A stretch of DNA of 64,000 nucleotides from an uncultured Anaerolineae bacterium (GTDB taxonomy: Bacteria; Chloroflexota; Anaerolineae; Promineifilales; Promineifilaceae): contig CAJQMR010000029.1 of assembly GCA_905479495.1 (NCBI GenBank), forward strand, positions 62,001 through 126,000, read 5' to 3'. The translations under genes and the position numbers were made by a program. Positions 49,387 to 59,848 of this stretch are shown here, in pieces (within the stretch, counting starts at the first letter, position 1; every line of letters begins with the position of its first letter). The notes under the pieces were generated by a model, which saw only the letters and a list, made by a program, of their open reading frames with translations, made no database searches and had not been told where the DNA came from.

Positions 49387-49629
49387 TTACGATGTGACGT
49401 CTTTTAACGTCAACCCTTGCTTCTTGAGATAGGGCATCAAGCCAATCTTGTCTACGGTGCGCATAGCGCGTACAGACATTTTGATGCGCACATGCCGATC
49501 CAGTTCGGGCACAAAAATGCGCTTGACCTGGATATTGGGCAAGAAACGACGCTTGGTTTTCTTTTGCGAGAAAGAGACATTGTTTCCGGTCAAGGGACCT
49601 TTGCCAGTAAGTTTACATTTGCGAGACAT
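49387..49629 (-). CDS. rpmB: 50S ribosomal protein L28
   Basis: MSRKCKLTGKGPLTGNNVSFSQKKTKRRFLPNIQVKRIFVPEL...KIGLMPYLKKQGLTL. Confidence 0.95.
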   Translation of the reverse strand: MSRKCKLTGKGPLTGNNVSFSQKKTKRRFLPNIQVKRIFVPELDRHVRIKMSVRAMRTVDKIGLMPYLKKQGLTLKDVTS

Positions 49630-49813
49630 AATCAATCCTCTGTTTCAGAATTATTCAACCTGCTTCTTGCCACTAGTCACTTCATATGGTCTGAAACGCC
49701 AGTCTACAGGCAAAAAAACAAGAACCCCAATTCTACTGGATTCTTGTGCTGATTCAAAATATTAAACCACTTTGTTGAGAGCGGCTAATAGAATACCTAA
49801 TTTTGCTAATTTG

Positions 49814-50647
49814 TCAATGATTTTTCGGCCGTCCTGCCTTCACAAATTCTGCGGCCGTTTTGTATGTATCTTTGCTTTTTACCAGCGTTTCCCCCACCAG
49901 AATGGCATCCACACCAATTTGAGCCATTTTCCGAACATCAGAAGCGTTTTTCAAGCCACTCTCCCCCACAGTTACCACCTCTGCTGGGATTTGCTGGCGC
50001 AGCCGAGCAGTATTGGCAAAATCCACTTCGAAGGTTTGCAGATTGCGATTGTTCACCCCCACAATACGCGGCTTCAGCGGCAGCACCCGGGCCAGTTCTT
50101 CTTCCGTATGCACTTCGATAAGCGCATTCATCCCCAGGCGATGGGTAAGTACCAACAACTCTTTGAGATCGCTGTCGCTAAGCACCGAGGCAATGAGCAG
50201 CAGTGCATCCGCTCCGGCAACGCGGGATTCGTACACCTGGTAAGGATGAAAGATGAAATCTTTGCGCAGCACCGGCACCTTTTTTTTACCTACTGATTCC
50301 TTGACGTCGCGCAAATCGGCCAAAGAACCCTGGAAGTGACGGCCGTCTGTGAGCACAGAAATGGCGCTGGCTCCCGCTTTGGCATACGTTTGGGCCAGTT
50401 CCACTGCATCGTAATGCGGCACCATGAGCCCTTTGCTGGGCGACGCTTTTTTGCACTCGGCAATGAGCGATACGCCCGGCTTTTTCAGCGCTACATAAAA
50501 GTCCAGTGTGGGCGGGGCGACGCTGGCCAGGGCACGCAGGTCGGCTAGCGGCACCTCGCGCATAATTTTCGGCAAGTTTTCCCGATGAAAGGTCATGATT
50601 TCATCGAGGATAGTGCCACGACGCTTAGCCAGGTTGGTTACGCTCAT
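49814..50647 (-). CDS. trpC: Indole-3-glycerol phosphate synthase
   Basis: VSLIAECKKASPSKGLM; VPVLRKDFIFHPYQVYESR; IVGVNNRNLQTFEVD; VTVGESGLKNASDV. Confidence 0.96.
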   Translation of the reverse strand: MSVTNLAKRRGTILDEIMTFHRENLPKIMREVPLADLRALASVAPPTLDFYVALKKPGVSLIAECKKASPSKGLMVPHYDAVELAQTYAKAGASAISVLTDGRHFQGSLADLRDVKESVGKKKVPVLRKDFIFHPYQVYESRVAGADALLLIASVLSDSDLKELLVLTHRLGMNALIEVHTEEELARVLPLKPRIVGVNNRNLQTFEVDFANTARLRQQIPAEVVTVGESGLKNASDVRKMAQIGVDAILVGETLVKSKDTYKTAAEFVKAGRPKNH

Positions 50648-50671
50648 AATATTCGCCTCGGAATTAACAAT

Positions 50672-51601
50672 CTAATTCCCTGTTGCCCAAAAATTGGTTA
50701 ATAGTTCCGTGTATCGTTCCGGCTCGTTTAAATAGGGAAAATGGCCGACGGCGTGTAAGGTGTGAACGGCCGCATCCGGGTACGTTGCTTTCAACATCTC
50801 GCGCAGCGTTTGGGCCACCAACGGATCGTTGTCTGCTTCAACAATCATAGCAGGAATGCCCAAAGCCGCTAAGTCTGGCGGGGCAAAGGGGTCGATGACG
50901 GCGTGATAGCGGGCCAAAAATTGGGCTTTGCTCATACGGCCGAATGCCTGCTCCAGCACATAGGCCCGCACCAGTTCAGAATTGCCCGCCGCCGGATAGA
51001 GGGAATCCTCTGCGCTGCCTTTGAGCACACCCATCACAACCCATTCAGGAATGATGGGCAGCAGTCCGCCCAGGGTTTTATTTTCCTCGGCAATGATCTC
51101 GTTAGGGGGAAAAGTATTGGCAAAAACGGCCGTTTCCACCCGATCAGGATAATTGGCCACCAAATATTGGCTAAAGTAGCCGCCCAAAGAGCTGCCCACC
51201 AGATTGACGCTTTCGATGTGTTCGGCATCCAAAACGGCCGTTACCCCCTCAGCCATCCCCGCCAAACTGTCAACTGGCGGATACGTCACCGACATCACCT
51301 GGTAATCGGCTGCCAGATTTTCCATCACCTGCCACCAGATGTCGTAAGCTCCGGTCATGCCATGCAGGAACAAAACCGTCTGTTCACCTTTGCCAAAAAC
51401 AGTGTACGCCCAGGTTTCGCCGTCCACTTCTAGCTGTTGGGGCGCATGCTCTTGGCGGAAGGTTTGCAGGGAAACGGCCGTTGCCTCATCCACCTGCCCA
51501 TACACCTCAGCAAATGATTGGCTGGGCGTGGGGTACAAATAAATTCCCAGAATGAGCAGCAGCAAAATGCCCAATAAGATCAACATTATTCTGCGAATCA
51601 C
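50672..51601 (-). CDS. Alpha/beta hydrolase with N-terminal TM
   Basis: VLFLHGMTGAYDIWWQ; VNLVGSSLGGYFSQYLV; HAVGHFPYLNEPERY. Confidence 0.9.
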   Translation of the reverse strand: MIRRIMLILLGILLLLILGIYLYPTPSQSFAEVYGQVDEATAVSLQTFRQEHAPQQLEVDGETWAYTVFGKGEQTVLFLHGMTGAYDIWWQVMENLAADYQVMSVTYPPVDSLAGMAEGVTAVLDAEHIESVNLVGSSLGGYFSQYLVANYPDRVETAVFANTFPPNEIIAEENKTLGGLLPIIPEWVVMGVLKGSAEDSLYPAAGNSELVRAYVLEQAFGRMSKAQFLARYHAVIDPFAPPDLAALGIPAMIVEADNDPLVAQTLREMLKATYPDAAVHTLHAVGHFPYLNEPERYTELLTNFWATGN

Positions 51602-51628
51602 GTTTTATCCCTCAATTGGTAGGGACTC

Positions 51629-52654
51629 TCAGACATGGTTGGTTTTGTGCACCCAGCGATTGAGCGTATCCAGCGCCGCACCGCTGTCGATGGATTCCCG
51701 CGCTTCGGCCAGGCCCGCAGGCCAGTCGTTGCATTCTACGCTCAGAGCTGCTGCGGCATTCAACAGTACAATGTCGCGGCGCGGCCCTTTGTCTTTGCCG
51801 CTCAGGATGTCGTGCGTGATCTGGGCATTTTCTTCTGGCGTGCCACCCACAAAATCATCAAGCGTGGCGCGCGGCAGGCCGAGTTCCAACGGATCAAAGT
51901 CACGAGTGGTAACGCTGCCCTCATGCCAATGGCTGAGGCGGTTCACGCCGGTGGTGGAGAGTTCATCCAGTCCGTCAGCCCCGTGGACCACAAAGGCGGC
52001 TTTACTGCCCAATTCACCCAGCACCTGGGCCAGCGGTTCGGTCAGCGCCGCATCGTAGACGCCGATGAGCTGGTGGGTAGCCCCGGCCGGATTGGTCAGC
52101 GGCCCCAGCACATTGAAGATGGTGCGCTGCCCCATTTCACGGCGCGGCCCGATGGCAAAACGCATCGCAGGATGGTGGTTGACGGCGTACAAAAAGCCAA
52201 TGCCTACCTCGCTAATGCACTCGGCCACTTGCTCGGCATTGAGATCAAGATTGCCACCCAGGGCCAGCAGCACATCGGCCGAGCCGGATTTGCTGCTGGC
52301 AGCGCGGTTGCCATGTTTGGCCACTTTCACCCCATGACCAGCCACCACAAAAGCGGCCGTTGTGGAAATATTAAAGGTATGTTTGCCATCACCGCCGGTG
52401 CCACAGGTATCAACCACCATTTCGCCCGATTCCAGCACGGGCAGGGTTACCGGCACCACATGGCTGCGCATGGATTTGGCGCTGCCGGCAATCTCGGCTA
52501 CGGTTTCGCCCTTCATGCGCAGGGCGGTGAGGTAGCTGCCAATTTGGGCAGGCGTTGCTTCGCCATTCATGATGCTGTCCATGACGGATTCAGCCTGTTC
52601 CAGGGTCAGGTTACGGCCGTTTATCACCACCCCAATCGCTTCTTTAATTTCCAT
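51629..52654 (-). CDS. trpD: Anthranilate phosphoribosyltransferase
   Basis: VVDTCGTGGDGKHTFNISTTAAFVVAGHGVKVAKHGNRAASSKSGSADVL; FNVLGPLTNPAGATHQLIGVY. Confidence 0.97.
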   Translation of the reverse strand: MEIKEAIGVVINGRNLTLEQAESVMDSIMNGEATPAQIGSYLTALRMKGETVAEIAGSAKSMRSHVVPVTLPVLESGEMVVDTCGTGGDGKHTFNISTTAAFVVAGHGVKVAKHGNRAASSKSGSADVLLALGGNLDLNAEQVAECISEVGIGFLYAVNHHPAMRFAIGPRREMGQRTIFNVLGPLTNPAGATHQLIGVYDAALTEPLAQVLGELGSKAAFVVHGADGLDELSTTGVNRLSHWHEGSVTTRDFDPLELGLPRATLDDFVGGTPEENAQITHDILSGKDKGPRRDIVLLNAAAALSVECNDWPAGLAEARESIDSGAALDTLNRWVHKTNHV

Positions 52655-52683
52655 CTTGTCTCTCCTCAAACAAATACTCAGCC

Positions 52684-53565
52684 CTAATCATCTGATACGA
52701 GCTGGAAAGTTTCTGCAATTGCCCGTGATGGTTCCAGATATTCACCAGCCAACTCTATGCCCATTCCCACCGTCACAATATAAATTTTTCCGCCGGAAAT
52801 GATGAGATACTGAGTATTGAGCACTTCCGTTTCAATGCCAACGGCCGTTACCAAATTCATCGTATAGCTAAGCCGGATGCTTTCATTCTGGCCCAACATA
52901 AGGGGTGTCTGCTCGATTTCCGAAGTGAGATCAAAAATTGATTCAAACTGACCCACATTGAGCGCCACAAATTCTTCCAAATTTAGACCAAAATCAGTTT
53001 CCTGGCGCAGAATATTGATACTAATCGGAATAGGATTGCTCAAAGATTCCGCATCTCCTTGAACTGCATAAAACTTCATCCCGCTGGCAGCAAGTGTTTG
53101 GGCATACTCCTCAGAGAAAAAAGAGAGAGATTCGTTCTGACCAGCCACCATTCCAAGCATCCGGGAAAAATCATCGCTCGATAAATCGAAAACCAGCCAC
53201 TCCGATGGCAGAGTAATTGAATAACCCACCTCTGTATCAATGTAAAGAATGTCTCCATTATCCAACTCGGTCTGTTCCAGGCTGGAGGCTGGCGTGGCCG
53301 TTTCTGTTGGCTCTGGTGTCTCCGTTGGCGTGGGGGTATCGGTGGGAAGCGGAGTCTCGGTCGGCTCTGGCGTTGGCGTGTTGGTAGCTGTTGGCTCCGG
53401 CGTCGGTGTTTCAGTTGGTGGCAGCGGCGTGGCGGTGGGTGCGGCCGTTTGCGTGGCGCTTAGGGCGGCAACGGCCGTTGCGGCCACCTCCTCATCAGAA
53501 AGTGATGACCCACAGGCTGCTAAGAAAAGCAAAGCCAACACAATAAAAAGCAAAACCCTTTTCAT
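52684..53565 (-). CDS. Lipoprotein with Thr/Pro/Glu linker and PsbP-like domain
   Basis: MKRVLLFIVLALLFLAACGSS lipobox; PTATPLPPTETPTPEPTATNTPTPEPTETPLPTDTPTPTETPEPTETATP; VGYSITLPSEWLVF. Confidence 0.8.
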   Translation of the reverse strand: MKRVLLFIVLALLFLAACGSSLSDEEVAATAVAALSATQTAAPTATPLPPTETPTPEPTATNTPTPEPTETPLPTDTPTPTETPEPTETATPASSLEQTELDNGDILYIDTEVGYSITLPSEWLVFDLSSDDFSRMLGMVAGQNESLSFFSEEYAQTLAASGMKFYAVQGDAESLSNPIPISINILRQETDFGLNLEEFVALNVGQFESIFDLTSEIEQTPLMLGQNESIRLSYTMNLVTAVGIETEVLNTQYLIISGGKIYIVTVGMGIELAGEYLEPSRAIAETFQLVSDD

Positions 53566-53602
53566 TTTTCCTCTCCCTCCCAAAACATTCAGGTGTCCAG
53601 AC

Positions 53603-54301
53603 TCATCCACCTGAAACGGTAAAGGTCTCAACGGCCGTTTCCCCAGCCGCCAAATAATCATCCACCAAATCCTGACCCATCTCCAACGTTATGATGTACA
53701 AATCACTGCCGTTTATCAGGAAATACTGGGTGTTGTGCACCTCTATTTTGGAGCCTGCGTCCGTTTGCATTTGCATACTGTACCGTAACTGTATCGCTTC
53801 ATCGTCGCCCAACATCACAGGGGCTTGTTCCAAAGCCGAAGTCAGCTCCAAAATTGCTTCCAGCTGGGTGGCCGTGTCGGTCACATACGCCTCCAGACTC
53901 ATCGTCTTTGGCGCATCCAGACGCATGATTTTGAGGGAAACAGGCAAATCACTATTCAGCGCGGTTGTCGCCTCATTAAGCGCATAGAGCTGCAAACCGC
54001 TCTCCAGCAGCGCCTGCACATATTCATCCGTTAAAAAGGTGAGGGCATTGTTTTGCCCCGCAGCGCCACGCATTTGGGCAAACGCCTCAGTTGAAGCTTC
54101 CACGGTGGTCCAGTCAGCGGGCAAAGCAATAGAAAAACCAGCTTCCTCGTTGGTATAGGTGGTCATGTCGCTGTTAGCTGTGGTGGAAACGGCCGTTTCG
54201 CCAGCTTCTTCATTTTCCACCGACGGCTCTACCGCAGCCGGACCTGCACACCCCATCATGAAAATTATCAATAGTAAACTTAACCAATACAGACGTTTCA
54301 T
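53603..54301 (-). CDS. Lipoprotein with PsbP-like domain (paralog of 52684..53565)
   Basis: MKRLYWLSLLLIIFMMGCAGP; AGFSIALPADWTTVEAS; aligns along its length with its neighbour. Confidence 0.8.
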   Translation of the reverse strand: MKRLYWLSLLLIIFMMGCAGPAAVEPSVENEEAGETAVSTTANSDMTTYTNEEAGFSIALPADWTTVEASTEAFAQMRGAAGQNNALTFLTDEYVQALLESGLQLYALNEATTALNSDLPVSLKIMRLDAPKTMSLEAYVTDTATQLEAILELTSALEQAPVMLGDDEAIQLRYSMQMQTDAGSKIEVHNTQYFLINGSDLYIITLEMGQDLVDDYLAAGETAVETFTVSGG

Positions 54302-54345
54302 TACTTTTCTCCCCATTTTTAGTTTTACAAATCAGTCAGATAGTT

Positions 54346-57276
54346 CTATAAAACCTTGGTCACGGTTAGCCAACCACGGTGTTTCTCTTCATTGGCTCGG
54401 GCAATCGCTTCTGCCGAGCCGAGTACGGTCACGACAGCCTGCTCAGAATTTGTCAGGGCAGCTACTGCCTCGCCAAAACGGATGAAGTCGGCTTGACTGG
54501 CACCCAGCACCTCATCCCGGATTTGCTGACGATACGCATCACTGCTATTGACCAGGATGCGGCTCATCGCCGTGTACCCTTTGGCATCTGGCAGCTTATA
54601 GTTATCCATGCTGCTAATCGCCCCAATAATGCTTTTGGTCAGATCATCATTTGAAAGGCCACGCTGCAAGAAACCGGCCACATGGTCGTACACATCAATC
54701 GTTTGCAGCAAATTCGGGTCACGGTATGAGTAGTAGCTGAGCACCCCGGTGGTGTTGCTAAAACCCACCATGCCGCCGTAAGCACCACCCTGGACGCGCA
54801 CTTTTTCCCACAAGTAGGTCGTGCGCAGGTAGTTGACGATGGCTGCCACGGAGCCATGTTCCTGATAGCCCAAATCGTACAGATTGCCGCCTTTGGCCAC
54901 GTAATTGACCTGAGTTGGGATGGTGAGGCCTTCGTTTTGAAACGGCCGTTGCCAATCCCACACCTTCTTTTCCACCGGAACGTCCGGCATGTGCGCCAGC
55001 AAATTGGCCAGCTGCGGCTGAAATTCGCGCCAGCCGCTTGCATCCAGCGTCACATTGGCCAACATATTCTGGCGGCTAACCAAAATGGCGCGCACGGTTT
55101 CCAGCTTTGCCAACACTGATGGCCAATCTTGCTCAACCGCATCCGCCAACCGCCGCAGGAATAACAGATAATCGATACCGTTGACCTGCTCAGACACCCA
55201 GGAGGATTCTGTAAAATAGCTGCGCAGACGGCGGTTGACCACCGAATGTCCGCTGGGGATCAGGCCAGATTCCAGGCTGGCTTTGGCCCGCAGCACCATC
55301 TGGCGGAACCGCTCCTGGTTGTCCAGCGACACCGTCAGCAGCACATCCCGCATGATGTCCAGCATCTCCTGCGCCTGATCCAACGTGGACTTCCCGCGCA
55401 AAAAGAGCCACGCGGCGGCCTCCGCTTCACCACGCTTGGCAGAGAAGAAGGTCGTCGGATAAATGCCGCCCGTTTTGCGCCCAATGCGCTGCTGGAGCTG
55501 CACAAAATCTTCAGTTTCCGTACCAATTTCCACCAGCGCCCGACCAAACAACTTCACGTAAGGCAGCAAATCGGCGGGCAGCGTGTGCAGATTCATCCCC
55601 AGTTCCAGATAGACAATGCCATTAGTGAACAGATCATGAAACAGCACTTCTACGCCAGCCGCTTCGGCCCGCTCAGTGGGGATCGGCTTATTTTCTTTGT
55701 CCAGATCGTCCAGCGTCAGGCGCGGCAGTTTGGCGATGGTTTCCGGTGAGTCCGGCTTTTCTTGCAAAGCTTTCAACTCGCGCGTCTGGCGAATGATGTC
55801 TTGGAGCTGTGCCTCGTTGAGTCTGGCCTTAATCGCCGCCAGTTTTTCTTTTTCGGCCGTTTCTTGCCGCTGCTGTAAGGTGGGGTCCGGCTCTAAAATC
55901 ACGGTGCTGCGGTGATTGTTTTCTAGCAGGTAGATGCGGATCAGGTTAGGCAGATACATCGGGTCTTTGGTGATGGTTTCTTTTACGGCCGTTAACGGCG
56001 CTTCAAATTTCAACGGCAGCAGTGGGTCTAAATCACGGAGCCAGTTGAAAAACGCACCAAACGCCAAACTCAGGCCACGGGGGAATGAGCCCGTATTGTT
56101 TTCCCGTAGGCTAAACTCAATGGTGTTAACGGCCGCTTCCACTGCGTCTGGCTCAAACCCTTCATCCGCCAGCTTGGCCAGGGTGCCCAAAATCAACCGT
56201 TCTACGGCCTCCACGTTTTCGGCCTTCACCCCTTTCAGGCCAACAGAGAAGGTTCCTTGCCGCATCTGGCTAGAGAAGCCGCCACCAATTACGTCCTCGC
56301 CCAGGCCCGAATCGACCAGCGTTTTGCGCAGCGGTGACCCGGTCGTGCCCAGCAGCGTCATGGACAAAATGTTCAGGGCACGCTGCAATTCCATATCGTC
56401 ATCGGCTGGGGGCAACACCCAGTTGACGGTGACGTAATGTTTTTGGCTATTATCGCTATCAGCCTCAACGCTGTAAGGAAAGGTAAAGCGCTGCGGTTTT
56501 TCAAAGGGGGCATGAAGGGGAACGGCCGTATCCACCTCACTCTTGTCAAATGCTTGTAAATAGCTATCCGCCAGCTCTAATCGGCGCTCTGGGTCGTCAT
56601 CACCGTAAAATACCATGCGTGAATTCGCCGGATGGTAATACGTCTCATGGAAGCTGCGGAACTGCTCATACGTCAGGTTCGGCATCACCTCCGGGTCACC
56701 ACCCGAGTCATACCGGTAAGCATTGTCCGGAAACATCGCCTGTTTAATCTGGCGATACAGCACGCCTTCCGGGGACGAGTACGCTCCCTTCATTTCGTTG
56801 AAAACAATGCCTTTGTAGGTTAACGGCGCATCTACGTTTTCTAATTCCAGATGCCAGCCTTCCTGCGCCAAATGGTTGGGCGTAATCAGCGGGTTCAGCA
56901 CAGCATCCAAATACACATCCACCAAATTGTAAAAATCCTGCGTGTTGGTGCTGGCTACCGGATACGCCGTCATGTCGGCCGAAGTAAAGGCATTCAAAAA
57001 TGTCTTCATCGACCCCTTCACCAGCTCCACAAAAGGTTCCTTCAATGGATACTTTTTAGAACCGCCCAATACCGAGTGCTCCATAATGTGCGGCAGGCCG
57101 GTAGAATCTTCCGGCGGTGTGCGGAAAGCAATGCCGAACGATTTATTTTCATCATCATTTTCTAAGGAAAGCAGCTCCGCCCCGCTCTTCACGTGGCGAT
57201 ACAGGCGGGCGGTGACGTTCCGTTCTTCAATTTCTTCTTCGCGCAGCAGCTCAAAGCCGTGTGTCATGGTCATCAA
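54346..57276 (-). CDS. M16C-type insulinase-family metallopeptidase (presequence-protease-like)
   Basis: GLPHIMEHSVLGGSKKYPLKEPFVELVKGSMKTFLNAFTSADMTAYPVASTNTQDFYNLVDVYLDAVLNP. Confidence 0.92.
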   Translation of the reverse strand: MMTMTHGFELLREEEIEERNVTARLYRHVKSGAELLSLENDDENKSFGIAFRTPPEDSTGLPHIMEHSVLGGSKKYPLKEPFVELVKGSMKTFLNAFTSADMTAYPVASTNTQDFYNLVDVYLDAVLNPLITPNHLAQEGWHLELENVDAPLTYKGIVFNEMKGAYSSPEGVLYRQIKQAMFPDNAYRYDSGGDPEVMPNLTYEQFRSFHETYYHPANSRMVFYGDDDPERRLELADSYLQAFDKSEVDTAVPLHAPFEKPQRFTFPYSVEADSDNSQKHYVTVNWVLPPADDDMELQRALNILSMTLLGTTGSPLRKTLVDSGLGEDVIGGGFSSQMRQGTFSVGLKGVKAENVEAVERLILGTLAKLADEGFEPDAVEAAVNTIEFSLRENNTGSFPRGLSLAFGAFFNWLRDLDPLLPLKFEAPLTAVKETITKDPMYLPNLIRIYLLENNHRSTVILEPDPTLQQRQETAEKEKLAAIKARLNEAQLQDIIRQTRELKALQEKPDSPETIAKLPRLTLDDLDKENKPIPTERAEAAGVEVLFHDLFTNGIVYLELGMNLHTLPADLLPYVKLFGRALVEIGTETEDFVQLQQRIGRKTGGIYPTTFFSAKRGEAEAAAWLFLRGKSTLDQAQEMLDIMRDVLLTVSLDNQERFRQMVLRAKASLESGLIPSGHSVVNRRLRSYFTESSWVSEQVNGIDYLLFLRRLADAVEQDWPSVLAKLETVRAILVSRQNMLANVTLDASGWREFQPQLANLLAHMPDVPVEKKVWDWQRPFQNEGLTIPTQVNYVAKGGNLYDLGYQEHGSVAAIVNYLRTTYLWEKVRVQGGAYGGMVGFSNTTGVLSYYSYRDPNLLQTIDVYDHVAGFLQRGLSNDDLTKSIIGAISSMDNYKLPDAKGYTAMSRILVNSSDAYRQQIRDEVLGASQADFIRFGEAVAALTNSEQAVVTVLGSAEAIARANEEKHRGWLTVTKVL

Positions 57277-57401
57277 TTACCCTTCCAATTGTCAGTTTAC
57301 AGGTCGCAAAGCAACTATTTTGCCTTACAAATCATTAAAGAATCAATCGTAGAGCGGTATGTGTAAAACGTCAATTTTGTGGTGGAAACGGCCGTCGATC
57401 C

Positions 57402-57965
57402 TTAGCGTCCTTCGAGAAAATTCTGCAAAATCCGCTTACCGTGTTCCGTGAGGATGCTTTCTGGGTGGAACTGCACGCCAACAGTGGGATATTTTTTATG
57501 GCGCACCCCCATCACTTCCCCCTGGCTGGTGAAAGCCGTTACTTCCAATTCATCGGGAATTGGCTCCTCCACAATGAGCGAATGATAGCGCGTGGCATTA
57601 AACGGACTGGGCACGCCGGAAAAGATGCCGCCGCTGTTGTGGTAAACGGCCGAAGTCTTACCATGCATCAAACGCGGCGCGCCTGTAACCTTACCACCAT
57701 ACGCCTGACCAATGCATTGGTGCCCCAAACAAACCCCAAAGATCGGCGTTGTTGGCCCAAACTCGCGCAAAACGTCCAGCGAAATCCCGCCATCGTCAGG
57801 GGTACCCGGCCCTGGGCTGATGACGATGTGGTCCGGGTTCAGCGCCCGAATCTCCTCCAGCGTCACCTGGTCATTGCGGAACACCTGAATCTCCTGCCCC
57901 AGTTCGCCCAGGTACTGCACCAGGTTATACGTAAACGAATCGTAATTATCAATTACAATGATCAT
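57402..57965 (-). CDS. trpG: Anthranilate synthase glutamine amidotransferase component
   Basis: MIIVIDNYDSFTYNLVQYLGELG; ISPGPGTPDDGGIS; GVCLGHQCIGQAYGG; VQFHPESILTEHGKRILQNFL. Confidence 0.95.
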   Translation of the reverse strand: MIIVIDNYDSFTYNLVQYLGELGQEIQVFRNDQVTLEEIRALNPDHIVISPGPGTPDDGGISLDVLREFGPTTPIFGVCLGHQCIGQAYGGKVTGAPRLMHGKTSAVYHNSGGIFSGVPSPFNATRYHSLIVEEPIPDELEVTAFTSQGEVMGVRHKKYPTVGVQFHPESILTEHGKRILQNFLEGR

Positions 57966-57979
57966 AACTTTTCCTCAAT

Positions 57980-58657
57980 TCACTCACTCTCGTGAACTTC
58001 CAAACTGCAAATTATCGACTCAAAAATCTCCGCAAACGTCTCCTCATCGGCTCGATCTGCCAAAGCCACAATCTGAATAACCTGATCGTCAATGATTGTG
58101 AGACCCCACCAACTTTTTCGAAAAGGAGAAAATATCGGGGATGTAATGTAATCCTCTGCTCTCAAAACAATAACTTCTTTATCACAAAATCGAACGGCCG
58201 TTGGCGGCTCATAAACGTTTGGCACCAAAAGCGGTGGCTGTTTTATCACACTTACAAGACCATTCAGCCGATTTAATTCTTCCAGATCCTCATCTTCAGC
58301 AGCTTGCCACATTGCCAAGAACTTTTCGTACTTTTCGTCCATCATTTCAGATGGCAACATATTTGCCGTTCCATATTCCTCAACCAACTTCTCCGAAGTC
58401 AAGATTGCTACGCCAACACCAATAGTGCCCGCAAAAAAACCAGTCAATTGACCTTTATCATTCAACTCAATTTCTTCGGTATCCTTGAACGCCCACGTTG
58501 ACCCGCTGTCATATAAAACTTCCCAACCGAGGGGATACTCGAAGGAAAATGGTGACGCTTCAGATCCATCTTCATTGAATGTTCTTGAGCCAACCACACC
58601 GCAAGCGGACACAATTAAAACCAACAGAATCAGCCCAAGAACCTTGAACTTTTTCAT
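57980..58657 (-). CDS. Lipoprotein with PsbP-like domain
   Basis: MKKFKVLGLILLVLIVSACGVVG lipobox; SPFSFEYPLGWEVLYDSGSTWAF. Confidence 0.75.
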   Translation of the reverse strand: MKKFKVLGLILLVLIVSACGVVGSRTFNEDGSEASPFSFEYPLGWEVLYDSGSTWAFKDTEEIELNDKGQLTGFFAGTIGVGVAILTSEKLVEEYGTANMLPSEMMDEKYEKFLAMWQAAEDEDLEELNRLNGLVSVIKQPPLLVPNVYEPPTAVRFCDKEVIVLRAEDYITSPIFSPFRKSWWGLTIIDDQVIQIVALADRADEETFAEIFESIICSLEVHESE

Positions 58658-58714
58658 CTTGCTCATCCAAGCATCCCCAGACGGCCGTTCGCATCTGAGG
58701 ATGCTCACTCCTCA

Positions 58715-58753
58715 CTGATTACCGATTACCGACCACCGATTACTAATCACTGG
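58715..58753. repeat. Heptamer repeat (CCGATTA)n overlapping trpS stop
   Basis: CTGATTA CCGATTA CCGACCA CCGATTA CTAATCA. Confidence 0.8.
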
Positions 58754-59762
58754 AAACCGGCAGAACCAGTCCCATAATTTCCTTCATTTGGCGCAGTTTG
58801 GGCATAGAAACGGCCGCAGCCTGTTCCGCCCCAATCGCCAAAATTCTGTCCAGCTCCGCCGGATCATCCATCAGGGCTTTGTAGCGGGCCTGCATCGGGG
58901 CCAAAAACTCAATGACCACCTCAGCTACGCCAACTTTCAAGTCACCGTAGCCACGGGCGTTGGCAAAATCTGCTTCCACCTCGTCGTTGGCTTTGCCCGT
59001 CACTGCTTTGTAGATGCCCAGCAAGTTGTTCACACCCGCCTTTTCTGGATCGTCAGAGAAGCGAATCTCCCGCCCAGAATCCGTCACGGCCTTCTTGAAG
59101 GAGCGCAGGATCTCTTTTGGCTCATCCAGCAGGCGAACGGCATGACCGCGCGTGTAGGCTAGGCTCTTAGACATCTTCACGGTCGGGTCATCCAGCCCCA
59201 TCAGCCGCGCCCCATCTTGGGGAATCTTCGGTTCGGGAATGATGAAAAATTCCTCTTCGTAGATGTGGTTAAATCGCTGGCCAATGTCCCGGCACAGCTC
59301 CACATGCTGCTTCTGATCTTCACCCACCGGCACCTCATGCGCATCGTACAGCATGATGTCGGCCGCTTGCAGCACCGGGTAATCCAACAGCCCCATGCCC
59401 ACGCTTTCTTGCTTGGCCGATTTGTCCTTAAATTGGGTCATGCGTTGCAGCCAACCCAGCGGCGTCACGCAGTTGAGCAGCCAACAGCCTTCCGCGTGAG
59501 CAGTGACGTGACTTTGGATAAACAGAGTTGTTTTATCGGGATCAATGCCCGAAGCCAACAGCACAGCCGCCAAAGAGCGGGTCTGGAAGCGTAGTTCCAC
59601 CGGGTCTTGCGGCACGGTGAGACTGTGCAAATCAACCACGCAAATGAAGTTTTCCTTCTCATCCTGTCCTTCAACCCATTGTTTCACCGCGCCTAAATAG
59701 TTGCCCAGGTGAATATTGCCCGATGGTTGAATGCCGCTAAATACTCGTTTTTTTGTGGTCAT
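58743..59762 (-). CDS. trpS: Tryptophanyl-tRNA synthetase
   Basis: RVFSGIQPSGNIHLGNYLGAVKQWV; TVKMSKS. Confidence 0.97.
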   Translation of the reverse strand: MTTKKRVFSGIQPSGNIHLGNYLGAVKQWVEGQDEKENFICVVDLHSLTVPQDPVELRFQTRSLAAVLLASGIDPDKTTLFIQSHVTAHAEGCWLLNCVTPLGWLQRMTQFKDKSAKQESVGMGLLDYPVLQAADIMLYDAHEVPVGEDQKQHVELCRDIGQRFNHIYEEEFFIIPEPKIPQDGARLMGLDDPTVKMSKSLAYTRGHAVRLLDEPKEILRSFKKAVTDSGREIRFSDDPEKAGVNNLLGIYKAVTGKANDEVEADFANARGYGDLKVGVAEVVIEFLAPMQARYKALMDDPAELDRILAIGAEQAAAVSMPKLRQMKEIMGLVLPVSSD

Positions 59763-59788
59763 AGTAAACCTCGCTATTACTTAACATA

Positions 59789-59848
59789 ATTGCCTAATTA
59801 CGCAATTACCTAATTACCCAATCCGTAATTGAGTAACTGGGTAATTAC
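59789..59848. repeat. Octamer-type repeat (TAATTACC-like) overlapping trpE stop
   Basis: TGCCTAAT TACGCAAT TACCTAAT TACCCAAT CC GTAATTGA GTAACTGG GTAATTAC. Confidence 0.8.

Noticed and set aside
53249-53614. Plus ORF rich in SVGVGVSVGSGV (also 30517..31176)
   Set aside because: Antisense readout of the Thr/Pro/Glu linker of the lipoprotein or peptidase; not an independent repeat protein.
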